Shown: positions 47,106-56,647 of the stretch, piece by piece
How positions within the stretch are numbered: the stretch's first letter is position 1
Layout: the number at the start of each line of letters is the position of its first letter
NCBI GenBank assembly: GCA_030654835.1
Contig: JAURWS010000027.1
Span: 1 to 64,000, forward strand
Direction of reading: 5' to 3'
Length of the DNA stretch: 64,000 nucleotides
Source of the DNA: Gammaproteobacteria bacterium
Lineage (GTDB): Bacteria > Pseudomonadota > Gammaproteobacteria > Pseudomonadales > Pseudohongiellaceae
Made by a program: the position numbers and the translations under genes
Notes under the pieces: model-generated
Told to the model about the DNA's origin: nothing
Seen by the model: the letters and a program-made list of their open reading frames with translations, nothing else
Database searches by the model: none

Positions 47106-47393
47106 GAATAACCTCGACTTTCGCGTCGGTCCGCGAAGAAATCGCCGAACGCGCTGCATTGTTGTTGACAGTCCGACACCCTTGACAGGTCGAACCCATT
47201 TCTACTATTTGCTTAGTCAGCGGGGGTAATCTAGCTGAGGAATGTGACAGGGGATGGTCGTTTTTCGTGCGGATTTATTGCATAAAAATGACAACCGGAA
47301 CCCTGAGAAGCTTTCCTCAAAGGTACCGGGGGAGATTGGAATTTTGTCGATTTTTGACTGGCAGAGCGCCAGCTGAGAAGAGGAACAAGGCTG

Positions 47394-47876
47394 TTACTGC
47401 GGGAAGAATTCCCTGAGTTTTTCCTCAGTCAGGATGCCACTGTGGGCCTTGAAGCTGTGATCGGCAGCGTAGAAATAGCTGCGCGGCAGCTCACCGTGCC
47501 AGGTGGGGTCGATGCTGAAACGCAAGCGCTCGATGAAGGCGTCGGCGAACATCCATGAGGGAATGGATTCAAGGCCGTACTCTTCCAGAATATAGACAGC
47601 CTCTTCGCGCTTCTCGATAGTGTCGGTGGAGATCAACAGCAGTGGAAATTCTGGATCTTCTTTCTTCAATTCGCCCAGCAGTTCCAGCTCGACGCGGCAG
47701 GGCAGGCAGTCGACCGACCACAGGCTGACGACGAAGGGCTTGCCCTCGAAACCGGACTTGAGTTCGGCAAAGGTGCCGGTGCCCAGTGGCTGAATGCTGT
47801 CGGCCAATGCCGCTGTGGACATGAGTAGCCCAACGCACAGCGCGACTGCCGCGCTCAGAAGTCTATTGCTTTTCAT
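47394..47876 (-). CDS. TlpA-like periplasmic thioredoxin-fold protein
   Basis: 160 residues. A signal peptide ends near STAALADS. The thioredoxin fold has its redox pair as C57-x-x-C60 (SLWSVDCLPCRVELELLG), with a cis-proline region near ESIPSWMF. Such proteins reduce disulfides or deliver metals in the periplasm. It is translationally coupled to the BNR-propeller gene (14-bp overlap), the third gene of a TonB-receptor operon. The propeller protein has CECC and CPHH motifs, so keeping its cysteines reduced, or handing over a metal, is a reasonable inference. Confidence 0.87.
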   Translation of the reverse strand: MKSNRLLSAAVALCVGLLMSTAALADSIQPLGTGTFAELKSGFEGKPFVVSLWSVDCLPCRVELELLGELKKEDPEFPLLLISTDTIEKREEAVYILEEYGLESIPSWMFADAFIERLRFSIDPTWHGELPRSYFYAADHSFKAHSGILTEEKLREFFPQ

Positions 47877-49101
47877 CACTACTGATCTCCGTAAACAGAT
47901 AGCCAAATTCTTCGCTGGACCAGCTCAGAAACACGCCATGCGGCGCCGTGACCAGCAGCGGATGATCGCTGGCCTGCTCGGTATTGAACAGCGTCTGCGG
48001 CGCGCTCCAGGTTGCACCATCATCCTGTGAGCGCATCAGCTGCAGATGCGACGCCATGCCATTGAAGCCTTTCCAGACCATATAGAGCGTGTTGTCATAG
48101 CGGGCCAGATACGGATGTCCCGCACCCGGTGTGCCATCGACTTGGATGATGTTTTCCGTGGTGCCGGTGGCCATGTCGTGACGGCCGTAGTGAATGCCGC
48201 TGTGCAGATTGCCATCGCTGAACCAGCTGATGTGGTACTGACCCGGCTGCGCGGCCTGCACCATGGTCGGCCCGTGGTGCGGGCAGGCGTCGATAAACCA
48301 GTCATCGACCGTCGCACGCGTGAGCCCGCTGACATCGCCCTGTTCACCGAGTACCGCGATGGCATGATCGCGAATGTGTTCGTCGTAGATCTGGCGCCAC
48401 AGGATGGCGACCTCGTCATCGCCGTGCGGGGCCATGGCGATGCGGCAACACTCGCAGCTGTTGTGAGAGACGCGGAAGTTGGGCGTGAAAGTCTCGCCCA
48501 GATCGTCGGAGACGGTGTAGTAGATCGCGGCGCCGGGATAGGTTTCGCCGCGCGCAGCGCTGGCATCCAGATCGCGCTTGTCGATCCAGGTCAGGTAGAG
48601 TTTGCCGGAGGCGGTGAGGAACAGACTGTCGAAGCGATGGCCGGTCATCAGGCCGTCGTCATTCATCGTGCGCGGTGGCTCGAAGGTCTTGCCCACGTCG
48701 GTGGAGCGGGTGAAGCGAATCTCGCCGGTAAAGTTTGGTGAGGTCTTGGTGGTCCACGACAGCAGGACTGTGCCGTCTTCCGCCACGAGAATCTTCGGGC
48801 GGTTCTCGCCATTGTACTCGGTATCCTCCGGCTCGCTGTTCACGCGCACCGGCGTTGTGTAGGTGCCGCCGTTATCGTCAGAGCGTGTCACATAGACGTG
48901 CTTGTCCTGCACAAACGCCGCCCACAAGCGGCCATCAGCATCCACTGTTGCGCTGGGAGCGCCACCACAGTGGATGCTGATCACCTGTTGCCCGGCTGAG
49001 CGTTCACGCAACGACTGACAGCTCTCCGCCGCTGTGGCGTCAATGCTCCACAGCAGCATGGTCAGCAACATGGTTATGGCGACGGAGAGCAGCCACTTCA
49101 T
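47863..49101 (-). CDS. Exported BNR/sialidase-fold protein with Cys/His motifs
   Basis: 412 residues with a signal peptide ending near IDATAAES. At least four Asp boxes (RSDDNGGTY, RSTDVGKTF, VSDDLGETF, RSQDDGATW) give a six-bladed propeller. Unusual conserved-looking motifs are IHCGG (43-47), SCECCR (215-220) and ACPHHGP (272-278), which suggest metal binding, perhaps copper. Sialidase activity is not supported: the catalytic Arg triad is not evident. It is encoded between a TonB receptor (5 bp away) and a TlpA-like protein. The start at MKWLLS is preferred; an ATG five codons upstream overlaps the receptor stop. Confidence 0.82.
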   Translation of the reverse strand: MKWLLSVAITMLLTMLLWSIDATAAESCQSLRERSAGQQVISIHCGGAPSATVDADGRLWAAFVQDKHVYVTRSDDNGGTYTTPVRVNSEPEDTEYNGENRPKILVAEDGTVLLSWTTKTSPNFTGEIRFTRSTDVGKTFEPPRTMNDDGLMTGHRFDSLFLTASGKLYLTWIDKRDLDASAARGETYPGAAIYYTVSDDLGETFTPNFRVSHNSCECCRIAMAPHGDDEVAILWRQIYDEHIRDHAIAVLGEQGDVSGLTRATVDDWFIDACPHHGPTMVQAAQPGQYHISWFSDGNLHSGIHYGRHDMATGTTENIIQVDGTPGAGHPYLARYDNTLYMVWKGFNGMASHLQLMRSQDDGATWSAPQTLFNTEQASDHPLLVTAPHGVFLSWSSEEFGYLFTEISSDEKQ

Positions 49102-49105
49102 GCGG

Positions 49106-51451
49106 TTAGAAATCATAAGACACGTTGGCATAGTAAGTACGTCCCGGCCACGGATGGGCAACGTAAGAGACCTCATCGGTCAGGTTGTCCACACCAAGGC
49201 CGAGGGCCACGCCATTGGTGAAATTGTAGGTGCTCTTCAGGCCGAGGCGGGTGTAGCCGTCCTGTGCTCCGTAGACCTCGTCTTGATGGTCGGCGTTGTC
49301 GTTGCGGCCGAAGCTGTCGCTGGCATATTGCACGTTGGTGCCCGCGTCCCATCTGTCACTGAAGTGCCAGGTCAGCAGCAGATTACCACGCCACTCCGGC
49401 ATACGCGGATAGACATTGCCCTCGATGCGGGTGTCGGCAATATTCTTCACGATTTCGGAGTCGGTGAACACCATGTTGAAGCGCATCTCGAGATTGCTCA
49501 CCAGCAACTCGTCGAGGTTGGCGATGAACTCGACACCGCGCGTCTCGATCTCGTCGACGGGAATGAAGGTGCGCACTGTCATGCCACCGGGCAAGGTGTC
49601 GGACTGCGATTCGATGACGTCCTTGACGGTTTCCTGGAACAGATTCACGCGCAACTCACCGTTGGCGATCTGCCGCTCCAGCATGAAATTCTGGTGCACG
49701 CCAGCCTCGGGGCGCAGCTCGGGGTTGGCAACGCTGATGGCGTTGTAGGCGGAGTACTGACTGAACAACTCTTCCACGATCGGGAAGCGATAAGCCTTGC
49801 CCAGCGCATACGCGAAGCGCCAGTTTTCGGTGGGCTGATAGCCGACGGAGAACTTCGGCGAGGCCTGCTTGTCGCTGACCTTGGGCACGGCGACCAGATC
49901 GTATTCCGGCGTCGCTTTCACGTCGCGAGAGAAATAACCGTTGCTGCTCTCGAACGACTCCCAGCGCAGACCGAGCCCCATGTCCCACTGTGCATTGATG
50001 TCGTAGTTGAGCTGCGCGAACAACGCCTCGACCTGCGTCTGTCCACCGCTGCGGCTGGCAAAGCCGTTGAAGCTGCCGGCCGCGTAATTGGCAGAATTGT
50101 AGACATCCATGTTCAGCTCGTAGGCATCGTGGCGTGCGCCGACTATCAGGCCCAGTCCTTCGACTGGCAATTGCTCGAAACTCAGCTTGGCCTCGGCACT
50201 GCGCCAGCCGGTATCGCCAAACTCGGTGACCTGACCATTGCGCGTATAAGTGCTGTCGCCGGGGTTGCTCAGCGAGGCGCGCATCTCGTCGTTGAGCACT
50301 TGGAATTCATTGAGATTGCTCTCGAAGATGACGCCGTCGGCCACTTCGCCACGCACGCGCAAGCCCACGGACAGACTGTCACGCTGCTGCTCGCTGACGC
50401 CCAGACGTGCAGCCGGCATGTTGATCTTCCAGCCGTTCTGCACGACGTTGCCGCTCCAGACCGAGCCGCCTGCGGCATTCTTCACATAATTGTTGGGCTT
50501 GTTGTTGCCGGTGAAGCGATCTTCGAAGGCCACGTTGAGCAACGCTTCCCAGGCGCCGAAGTCCTGGCCGATCTTGAGCTTGTAGTTGTCGGTCGTGGTG
50601 TCCACGATGCCGGTGTCGCCGAACCAAAGACGCGAGGTGGCAAACTCGTCGTTGCCGACAATGCCACCACTGACAGGTGTCACGCTGGCTGCCGACGTGT
50701 TGGAGCCGAAATAAAAGGTCTGCGGCTGGGACTCGCTCTCCAGACGGTTGTAAGACAGATAGAGACTGGTGTCGCCAATCTTGTCGCCATAGGAGAAGAA
50801 GGTCTTGTAGCCGTTGACAGTGTCGTCAAATCCGTAGGCATCAAAGTTTTGTGAGAAATATGAACTGTCGAAATGGAACTCGCGCTTCTGCGGAATGGCC
50901 GACTCGATCAGCACCACACCGCCCATCGAGTTGCCGCTGAATTCCGCCGAGAACGGACCATAGAGCACCTCGACCTGAGCGATCTCGCTGGCGGACACCA
51001 TGGTCCAGCGCGGCGCACCGTTCCAGCGCGACTGCAGCAGATAGTGTAGAGGGACGCCGTCGGCAAACACCATCGAGCGCGAGGTCTGGAACATATTGGA
51101 GCCGCGCATGCCCATGGTGCCATTGGAGTCGCCAATGAAGCGACGGCGGATCACCAGGCTGGGCTCGAACTTGACCAGGTCTTCGGTAGTCGCGACGTTG
51201 ATGCTGACCAGATCCTGCTGGGTCAGCATGCTGCTGGGGTGAGAGGTAGCAGCGCGGTGCACCGTCTCCTGCCCCCACACGACGATTTCGTCGACTGCTT
51301 CATCGACTTCAGTGCCGTCTTGAGCCCCGGTTGTTTGAGCCCCTGCGGATTGGCCATCAGCTGCGTATAAAGAGCCGGTCACCAGTGAGCCCACCGTCAA
51401 TGAGCCCAGTATCAGAGCGATGTATTTGGCCAGAGGGCGCTTGCGAATCAT
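49106..51451 (-). CDS. TonB-dependent receptor of the BNR/TlpA operon
   Basis: 781 residues. A signal peptide ends near GSLYAADG. The TonB-box-like DEIVVWGQE precedes a plug (about 60-190; TEDLVKFEPSLVIRRRF, MRGSNMFQTSRSMVFADG), then a barrel ending in TYYANVSYDF. Receptors with a DLVSINVATTEDL-type plug start often handle siderophores or metal complexes. It is the first gene of a three-gene unit with the Cys/His-rich propeller and a TlpA-like protein, which points to a metal or metal-complex ligand. There are no cysteines in the mature receptor that I can see, so metal selection would fall to the partners. Confidence 0.92.
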   Translation of the reverse strand: MIRKRPLAKYIALILGSLTVGSLVTGSLYAADGQSAGAQTTGAQDGTEVDEAVDEIVVWGQETVHRAATSHPSSMLTQQDLVSINVATTEDLVKFEPSLVIRRRFIGDSNGTMGMRGSNMFQTSRSMVFADGVPLHYLLQSRWNGAPRWTMVSASEIAQVEVLYGPFSAEFSGNSMGGVVLIESAIPQKREFHFDSSYFSQNFDAYGFDDTVNGYKTFFSYGDKIGDTSLYLSYNRLESESQPQTFYFGSNTSAASVTPVSGGIVGNDEFATSRLWFGDTGIVDTTTDNYKLKIGQDFGAWEALLNVAFEDRFTGNNKPNNYVKNAAGGSVWSGNVVQNGWKINMPAARLGVSEQQRDSLSVGLRVRGEVADGVIFESNLNEFQVLNDEMRASLSNPGDSTYTRNGQVTEFGDTGWRSAEAKLSFEQLPVEGLGLIVGARHDAYELNMDVYNSANYAAGSFNGFASRSGGQTQVEALFAQLNYDINAQWDMGLGLRWESFESSNGYFSRDVKATPEYDLVAVPKVSDKQASPKFSVGYQPTENWRFAYALGKAYRFPIVEELFSQYSAYNAISVANPELRPEAGVHQNFMLERQIANGELRVNLFQETVKDVIESQSDTLPGGMTVRTFIPVDEIETRGVEFIANLDELLVSNLEMRFNMVFTDSEIVKNIADTRIEGNVYPRMPEWRGNLLLTWHFSDRWDAGTNVQYASDSFGRNDNADHQDEVYGAQDGYTRLGLKSTYNFTNGVALGLGVDNLTDEVSYVAHPWPGRTYYANVSYDF

Positions 51452-51546
51452 GTCCTGCTTCCCATCAGTGTTATTGATGGGAAGCAGTCTAGGGATTCGT
51501 GTCGAGGAAACAATGCGACCTAATGTCGCAGGGGCGACTAACGAGC

Positions 51547-51575
51547 TTGCAAATTGAAAGCTTAACTTTCAAAAT
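51547..51575 (+). promoter_or_regulatory. Promoter with spacer palindrome for the second DUF4143 ATPase gene
   Basis: TTGCAA (51547) and CAAAAT (51570) are 17 bp apart, placing the transcript start at or next to the ATG at 51582, with no ribosome site. The spacer and -10 hold the perfect palindrome TTGAAAG-CTTAA-CTTTCAA (51554-51572). It aligns without gaps to the module at 23279. Confidence 0.58.
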
Positions 51576-51581
51576 GCACGA

Positions 51582-52784
51582 ATGATTACTCGATCACTTC
51601 AAGAAACCCTGCAATTGGCACTGGCAGAAGTGCCGGTCGTGGCCCTGCTCGGCCCGCGTCAGGTGGGCAAAACCACTCTGGCCCGCGCAGTGTCAGCGCA
51701 GGCCGCCGGGAAGCCTTGCGTGTGGCTGGACATGGAGCTGGACAGCGATCTGGCGAAGCTGGAAGACGCAGAGGCATATCTGCGCCGCTTCGAAAACACT
51801 CTGCTCATCATCGACGAAGTACAGCGCAAGCCGGATCTATTCCCAATTCTGCGCGCGCTCGTTGATCAGCGTAAAAGTGCGGGGGAGAAAACCGCACAAT
51901 TCCTGCTGCTTGGGTCAGCGTCCAAAGACCTGCTGCAGCAGTCGTCGGAAACCCTCGCAGGGCGCATCCGTTATCTCGAACTGAGTCCGTTCTCCATTGT
52001 GGAACTGGCACGAGCCAACAATGAGCACGACAAGACATCAGCCCTGGACATGGAGAAACTCTGGTTCCGCGGCGGGTTCCCAGACAGCTATCTGGCTGCC
52101 TCCGACGATGCCAGCTGGAACTGGCGCCATGACTTCGTCGCCACCTATCTGGAGCGTGACCTGCCTCAACTCGGCGCTCAGGTTCCGGCCACCAGAATGA
52201 AGCGGTTCTGGACCATGCTGGCGCATCTGCATGGCCAACAACTCAACCTCTCCGCAACCGGCAAGAGTCTGGACGTCAGCCATACCACCATCCGCAGCTA
52301 CCTCGATCTGCTCACTGACTTTTACATGATCCGGCAGATTCCGGCGTGGTCAGGCAATGCGGGGAAGCGTCTGGTGAAATCACCAAAACTGTACCTGCGC
52401 GACACCGGATTACTGCATCAATTGCTGACTATCTCCAATTTTGAGGCATTGCTGGGACATCCCATTTCAGGCCTGAGCTGGGAAGGTTTTGTGGTGGAAA
52501 ACATCATTCGCTCGCTGTCCAGCAAGTGGCTTTACAGCTATTACCGCACGGCCACGGGAGACGAGATCGATCTGGTGTTGGAAACCCCCGCAGGCGAGAC
52601 TTGGGCAGTGGAGATAAAGCGCTCTTCTGCACCAAAACTGCAGAAGGGTTTTTACGTGGCGTGTGACGACATCAAGGCTGACAGAAAGTTTGTGGTCTAT
52701 TCGGGGACGGAGCGGTACCCGATGGCGCAGGGCGCTGAAGCGATTGGGGTGTTGGAGTTTAATCTGGAGCTAAATCCCGCATAA
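51582..52784 (+). CDS. AAA ATPase with DUF4143 domain (second copy)
   Basis: 400 residues. Walker A is GPRQVGKT (24-31) and Walker B LLIIDEVQ. The DUF4143 half includes RDTGLLHQLLTISNFEALLG and ends with a PD-(D/E)XK-like pattern (DEIDLVLE and AVEIKRSS). It is a paralogue of the protein at 23314 with the same order and many identical blocks (TYLERD, GKRLVKSPKLYLRD, SWEGFV). The two share a promoter-palindrome module, and both lack a Shine-Dalgarno site. It stands alone: the next gene, proC, is nearly 200 bp away with its own signals. Role unknown. Confidence 0.92.
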   Translation: MITRSLQETLQLALAEVPVVALLGPRQVGKTTLARAVSAQAAGKPCVWLDMELDSDLAKLEDAEAYLRRFENTLLIIDEVQRKPDLFPILRALVDQRKSAGEKTAQFLLLGSASKDLLQQSSETLAGRIRYLELSPFSIVELARANNEHDKTSALDMEKLWFRGGFPDSYLAASDDASWNWRHDFVATYLERDLPQLGAQVPATRMKRFWTMLAHLHGQQLNLSATGKSLDVSHTTIRSYLDLLTDFYMIRQIPAWSGNAGKRLVKSPKLYLRDTGLLHQLLTISNFEALLGHPISGLSWEGFVVENIIRSLSSKWLYSYYRTATGDEIDLVLETPAGETWAVEIKRSSAPKLQKGFYVACDDIKADRKFVVYSGTERYPMAQGAEAIGVLEFNLELNPA

Positions 52785-52977
52785 AAATCAGGCGTTCATA
52801 TATCATCGCAATAAACGACTCGCCGCAATTGATGATGCTGCACCCCAGTATTGGGGGGCCGCCTGCACGACGGGCGCTGACGATTACCGCCGTGGTGTGA
52901 GTTGGCAATGACATGGGCTAGAATAGCCCCCGAATTCACCAAAGCAACCAGCCGGACAGGCCGATTGGAGAGACATT

Positions 52978-53784
52978 TTGAACAGCAGCAGGATCGCCTT
53001 CATCGGCGCGGGCAACATGGCGAACAGCCTGATACGGGGACTTCTGGCCAAAGGCGTGCCCGCTGGCAACATCGCCGCGTGTGACGTCGACACCACCAAA
53101 CTTGTCGAGCTGCAGACCGAGTGCGGCATCCGCACTGGCAGCATGGCCGAAGTCGCGGCCGTTGCTGACGTGCTCCTGCTTGCCGTCAAACCACAGGTGA
53201 TGGGCCAGGTCTGCGAGACTCTGCGTCCGCTTCTGCAAACAGGCACGCTGATCATCTCCATCGCCGCTGGCATTCCGCTCAAGAGCATGGAGAAGTGGCT
53301 CGGCAACACCCAGGCCATCGTGCGCTGCATGCCCAACACCCCGGCACTGGTGCTGGAAGGCGCCACCGGGTTGTTCGCCAATGCCAACACTTCGCCAGCG
53401 CAGCGGGCGCTGGCCGAAACGATTCTGTCCGCAGTGGGCATCAGCCGCTGGCTGGGCAGCGAGCACGACATCAATGCGGTGACCGCGCTGTCGGGCAGTG
53501 GCCCGGCGTACTTCTTCCTGTTGATGGAGGCCATGCAAGAGGCAGGCGTCGCGCTCGGTCTTGAGCCAGATCTGGCGCGCGCGCTGACCATACAGACAGC
53601 GTTGGGTGCGGCGAAGCTGGCTGCCAGCAGCGATGTCGGACCGGATGAGTTGCGGCGCCGGGTGACTTCGCCCAATGGCACCACGCAGGCCGCGCTGGAG
53701 CAGTTCGAGAGCGAGGACTTCCGTGGGCTGGTGGAACGCGCCTTGAGTGCCGCACAAAAGCGCTCCGTGGAGCTGGCGGGCTGA
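52978..53784 (+). CDS. proC: Pyrroline-5-carboxylate reductase
   Basis: 268 residues. It makes proline from pyrroline-5-carboxylate with NAD(P)H, the last step of proline synthesis. The Rossmann motif FIGAGNMANSLIRG is at 8-21, and the C-terminal signature ALSGSGPAYFFLLMEAM with the following GLEPDLA region is typical. Translation starts at TTG, with GGAG seven bases upstream; no better ATG exists near the family N-terminus. A TAGAAT -10-like hexamer lies about 60 bp upstream. It opens a block running through yggT, yggU, metX, metW, rdgB and hemW. The usual partner yggS is not upstream; a DUF4143 gene is there instead. Confidence 0.95.
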   Translation: MNSSRIAFIGAGNMANSLIRGLLAKGVPAGNIAACDVDTTKLVELQTECGIRTGSMAEVAAVADVLLLAVKPQVMGQVCETLRPLLQTGTLIISIAAGIPLKSMEKWLGNTQAIVRCMPNTPALVLEGATGLFANANTSPAQRALAETILSAVGISRWLGSEHDINAVTALSGSGPAYFFLLMEAMQEAGVALGLEPDLARALTIQTALGAAKLAASSDVGPDELRRRVTSPNGTTQAALEQFESEDFRGLVERALSAAQKRSVELAG

Positions 53785-53860
53785 TGCCCCAGCTCACCAC
53801 CAGATGACGCCGTAACGATAGGTCGGCATTTTTCAGATTTGAAACCAGAGAGAGTGATAC

Positions 53861-54439
53861 ATGGGTGCAATTGGTAACGTCGGTGTTCTGCTCGTCAATA
53901 CGCTGGGGGGGTTGTACCTGCTCGCGATCATGCTGCGCTTTCTGCTGCAGGTTGCCCGCGCCGATTTCTACAATCCGTTCACCCAGGCCATCGTGAAGGT
54001 GACGGATCCTGCCGTGCGCTTCTTCCGTCGTATCGTCCCCGGTTATCGTGGGCTGGACTTCGCTTCGCTGGTGCTGGCCTTGCTGGTGCAGTGCATCGCC
54101 ACTACGCTGCTGATATCGTTCAGCGGATTCGGGATTCCCGGTGCCGGTCTGGTGATCTCCTGGTCGGTCGTCGGCCTGCTGTCACTGGTCCTGAACATCT
54201 ACTTCTGGGGCATGATGATTTCCATCATCGCCAGCTTCATTGCACCCTACAGCGCCCACCCGGCACTGGTGTTGATTCGTCAGCTGACCGAACCGCTGAT
54301 GGAGCCGTTCCGGCGCTTCCTGCCTTCAATGGGCGGGCTCGACCTGTCGCCTATCTTTGTGTTCCTCGCCATCCAGATTATTCGCGCCGTGTTGATCATG
54401 CCGATGGGAGTGAATTCCGCTGTGGTTTTGGGGTTGTAG
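53861..54439 (+). CDS. yggT: YggT family membrane protein
   Basis: 192 residues with four membrane helices arranged as two YGGT repeats (NTLGGLYLLAIMLRFLLQVA with NPFTQAIVKVTDP; then a second set with LTEPLMEPFRRFLP). The family is conserved next to proC in proteobacteria, and links to osmotic stress and membrane integrity have been suggested elsewhere. It follows proC by 76 bp and precedes yggU by 7 bp. The assignment is by sequence and by context; the molecular function is unclear. Confidence 0.92.
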   Translation: MGAIGNVGVLLVNTLGGLYLLAIMLRFLLQVARADFYNPFTQAIVKVTDPAVRFFRRIVPGYRGLDFASLVLALLVQCIATTLLISFSGFGIPGAGLVISWSVVGLLSLVLNIYFWGMMISIIASFIAPYSAHPALVLIRQLTEPLMEPFRRFLPSMGGLDLSPIFVFLAIQIIRAVLIMPMGVNSAVVLGL

Positions 54440-54446
54440 TTCTGGG

Positions 54447-54806
54447 ATGCATGTATTGGCAGGCAACGAATCTTCAGACGGCACCACTTACTATCAATGG
54501 CAGGATCGCAACCTGATCCTGAATTGTCGCCTGCAGCCGAAAGCAGCGCAGGATGCGTTTGCGGAAGTGATGGAAGGCAGGATCAAGATTCGCATCACTG
54601 CGCCGCCGGTAGACGGCAAGGCCAACAAACACCTGATAAAGTTTTTGGCCAAACAGTTCAAAGTACCTCAGGACAGGGTGGAGATCATGAGCGGAGACAA
54701 TGGCAGACAGAAGCGCATCCTGATTGTGGATCCGCAGGTGCTGCCCGCCGCCCTGCAACTCGACCGCACCGGGGATTCTCCAGCAGCACGGACGACAAGA
54801 ACATAA
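54447..54806 (+). CDS. yggU: DUF167 (YggU) family protein
   Basis: 119 residues. The DUF167 core is clear: [20 protein letters not shown], then [40 protein letters not shown] and RQKRILI. The tail beyond about residue 95 is longer than usual and polar. It lies in the conserved proC-yggT-yggU order and ends one base before the metX start. The function is not established in the family. The start ATG has no strong ribosome site, so translation may be coupled to yggT. Confidence 0.9.
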   Translation: MHVLAGNESSDGTTYYQWQDRNLILNCRLQPKAAQDAFAEVMEGRIKIRITAPPVDGKANKHLIKFLAKQFKVPQDRVEIMSGDNGRQKRILIVDPQVLPAALQLDRTGDSPAARTTRT

Positions 54807-54807
54807 G

Positions 54808-56034
54808 ATGCCCAAGACCATCCCGAAAGATTCTGTAGGAATCGTCACGCCGCAGTGTCTGCACTTCGACGAACCTCTCACGCTGCGCAGCGGCAAAGCG
54901 ATCGCCAGTTACGACCTGATGGTGGAAACCTACGGCACGTTGAATGCCGCAAAATCCAATGCGATCCTGATCTGTCACGCACTCAGCGGTGACCATCACG
55001 CGGCGGGTTATCACACCGATGCCGATGGCAAGCCGGGTTGGTGGGACACTTGCATCGGCCCTGGCAAACCTATCGACACCAGCCAGTTTTTCGTGGTGTG
55101 CCTCAATAACCTCGGCGGCTGTGCGGGCAGTACCGGCCCGACCTCGCTGAACCCGGAAACCGGCACCTTCTACGGTCCGGATTTCCCGGTGGTGACGGTG
55201 CGCGACTGGGTCAACAGTCAGTTGCGTCTGATGCACCGGCTCGGCATTGCTCAGTGGGCCGCAGTGATTGGTGGCAGCCTCGGCGGCATGCAGGTGATGC
55301 GCTGGTCCATCAGCTATCCCGAGAAAATGCGCCACGCGATCATGATCGCCGTGGCGCCGAAGCTTTCCGCCCAGAATATTGCCTTCAACGAAGTGGCGCG
55401 TCAGTCGATCACGGCCGACCCCAACTTCCACAACGGTCGTTATCTGGAGCACGGCACTTACCCGAAGAAGGGCGTGATGCTGGCGCGCATGGTGGGGCAT
55501 ATCACGTATCTGTCCGACAGCGCCATGCGCGAGAAATTCGGCAAGACCGTTGATGATTTGACCAATCCATCTGCCACCAGCCCGTCGATCAAGAGCAACT
55601 TCGGGCGCGATCTGCGCAGCGGCAAGCTCAGCTTCGGGCTGGACACCGATTTCCAGGTAGAGAGCTATCTGCATTATCAGGGCGAGCGCTTCTCCGAGCG
55701 CTTCGATGCCAACACCTATCTGCTGATGACCAAGGCGCTGGACTATTTCGATCCGTCGGTGGACTACGAGGGCGACCTGGCTCGCACCTTCGCCAACAGC
55801 AATTGTCGATTCCTGCTGATCTCTTTCAGTTCGGACTGGCGCTTTCCGCCGGAGCGCACACGCGAAATCGTGGACGCATTGCTGGAGGCGCGCAAGCCGG
55901 TCAGCTATCTGGAGATCGAAGCCGATCAGGGGCACGACGCCTTCCTGTTGCCGGTGCCCCGTTACATGGAGGCACTGACCACCTATCTGCAGCGCGTGAG
56001 CGATGAAGTTAACTCACAGGGAGCCAAATCATGA
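54808..56034 (+). CDS. metX: Homoserine O-acyltransferase (MetX)
   Basis: 408 residues. This alpha/beta hydrolase-fold enzyme activates homoserine for methionine synthesis. The nucleophile is S157 in [15 protein letters not shown]. The catalytic His is near the end in [10 protein letters not shown], and the family blocks [15 protein letters not shown] and [16 protein letters not shown] are present. MetX proteins of gammaproteobacteria are often succinyltransferases despite their acetyltransferase-like sequence, so the acyl donor is left open. It overlaps metW by 4 bp and follows yggU by one base. The start [11 protein letters not shown] fits the family. Confidence 0.95.
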   Translation: MPKTIPKDSVGIVTPQCLHFDEPLTLRSGKAIASYDLMVETYGTLNAAKSNAILICHALSGDHHAAGYHTDADGKPGWWDTCIGPGKPIDTSQFFVVCLNNLGGCAGSTGPTSLNPETGTFYGPDFPVVTVRDWVNSQLRLMHRLGIAQWAAVIGGSLGGMQVMRWSISYPEKMRHAIMIAVAPKLSAQNIAFNEVARQSITADPNFHNGRYLEHGTYPKKGVMLARMVGHITYLSDSAMREKFGKTVDDLTNPSATSPSIKSNFGRDLRSGKLSFGLDTDFQVESYLHYQGERFSERFDANTYLLMTKALDYFDPSVDYEGDLARTFANSNCRFLLISFSSDWRFPPERTREIVDALLEARKPVSYLEIEADQGHDAFLLPVPRYMEALTTYLQRVSDEVNSQGAKS

Positions 56035-56624
56035 TGCGCCCTGACCTCGATATCATTCAGCACTGGATTGCACCGGGCAGCCGCGTGCTGGACCTCGGCT
56101 GCGGCGACGGCGGCCTGCTGGAGTATCTGAAAAATACGCGGCAAATTTCCGAGATCGGACTGGAGATCGACGCGAACAATATTCAGAAATGCCTGAGCAA
56201 GGGCGTGAATGTCATCGAACAGAATCTCAACAAGGGGCTGCAGAATTTCGGCGACAAGAGCTTCGATACCGTGCTGCTCACACAGACACTGCAGGCGGTG
56301 AATTACCCTGACGTGGTCATCGACGAGATGCTGCGCATCGGTCGCAACTGCATCGTCACGTTCCCGAATTTCGGCAACTGGCGCAGTCGGCTGTATCTGC
56401 TGCGCAAGGGCAGAATGCCGGTGTCCAAGTTCATGCCTTATCAGTGGTACGACACGCCGAATATCCACTTCTGCACCGTGCGCGATTTTGACGTGTTGTG
56501 CCGCGAGAAGGGCATCAAGGTCATCACGCGCACCGTGGTCGACCATCTGCATCAGGGCAACTGGTACATCAAGCTGTGGCCAAATCTGCTCGGTGAGACG
56601 GCCATTTATCACATCAGTCGCTGA
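56031..56624 (+). CDS. metW: Methionine biosynthesis protein MetW
   Basis: 197 residues. A class I methyltransferase fold is indicated by [15 protein letters not shown], and the MetW hallmarks [20 protein letters not shown] and [20 protein letters not shown] are present. It is coupled to metX by an ATGA overlap; MetX and MetW work together in activating homoserine in several proteobacteria. GGGAG lies seven bases before the first of two ATGs. No known methyl substrate. Confidence 0.95.
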   Translation: MMRPDLDIIQHWIAPGSRVLDLGCGDGGLLEYLKNTRQISEIGLEIDANNIQKCLSKGVNVIEQNLNKGLQNFGDKSFDTVLLTQTLQAVNYPDVVIDEMLRIGRNCIVTFPNFGNWRSRLYLLRKGRMPVSKFMPYQWYDTPNIHFCTVRDFDVLCREKGIKVITRTVVDHLHQGNWYIKLWPNLLGETAIYHISR

Positions 56625-56647
56625 GACGCCCTTATGAGCAAGCACTT

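Noticed and set aside
47280-47310. A classical Pho box (TTGTCAT-N4-repeat) near the TonB receptor promoter
   Set aside because: Only one half fits; the second heptamer matches about four of seven positions.
47863-49101. Naming the BNR protein an exo-alpha-sialidase
   Set aside because: Asp boxes only show the propeller fold. The catalytic arginines are not evident, and the Cys/His motifs and context suggest another role.
52884-53870. Long minus-strand frames opposite proC
   Set aside because: proC is complete on the plus strand with its motifs. The opposite frames have serine/arginine-rich shadow composition.
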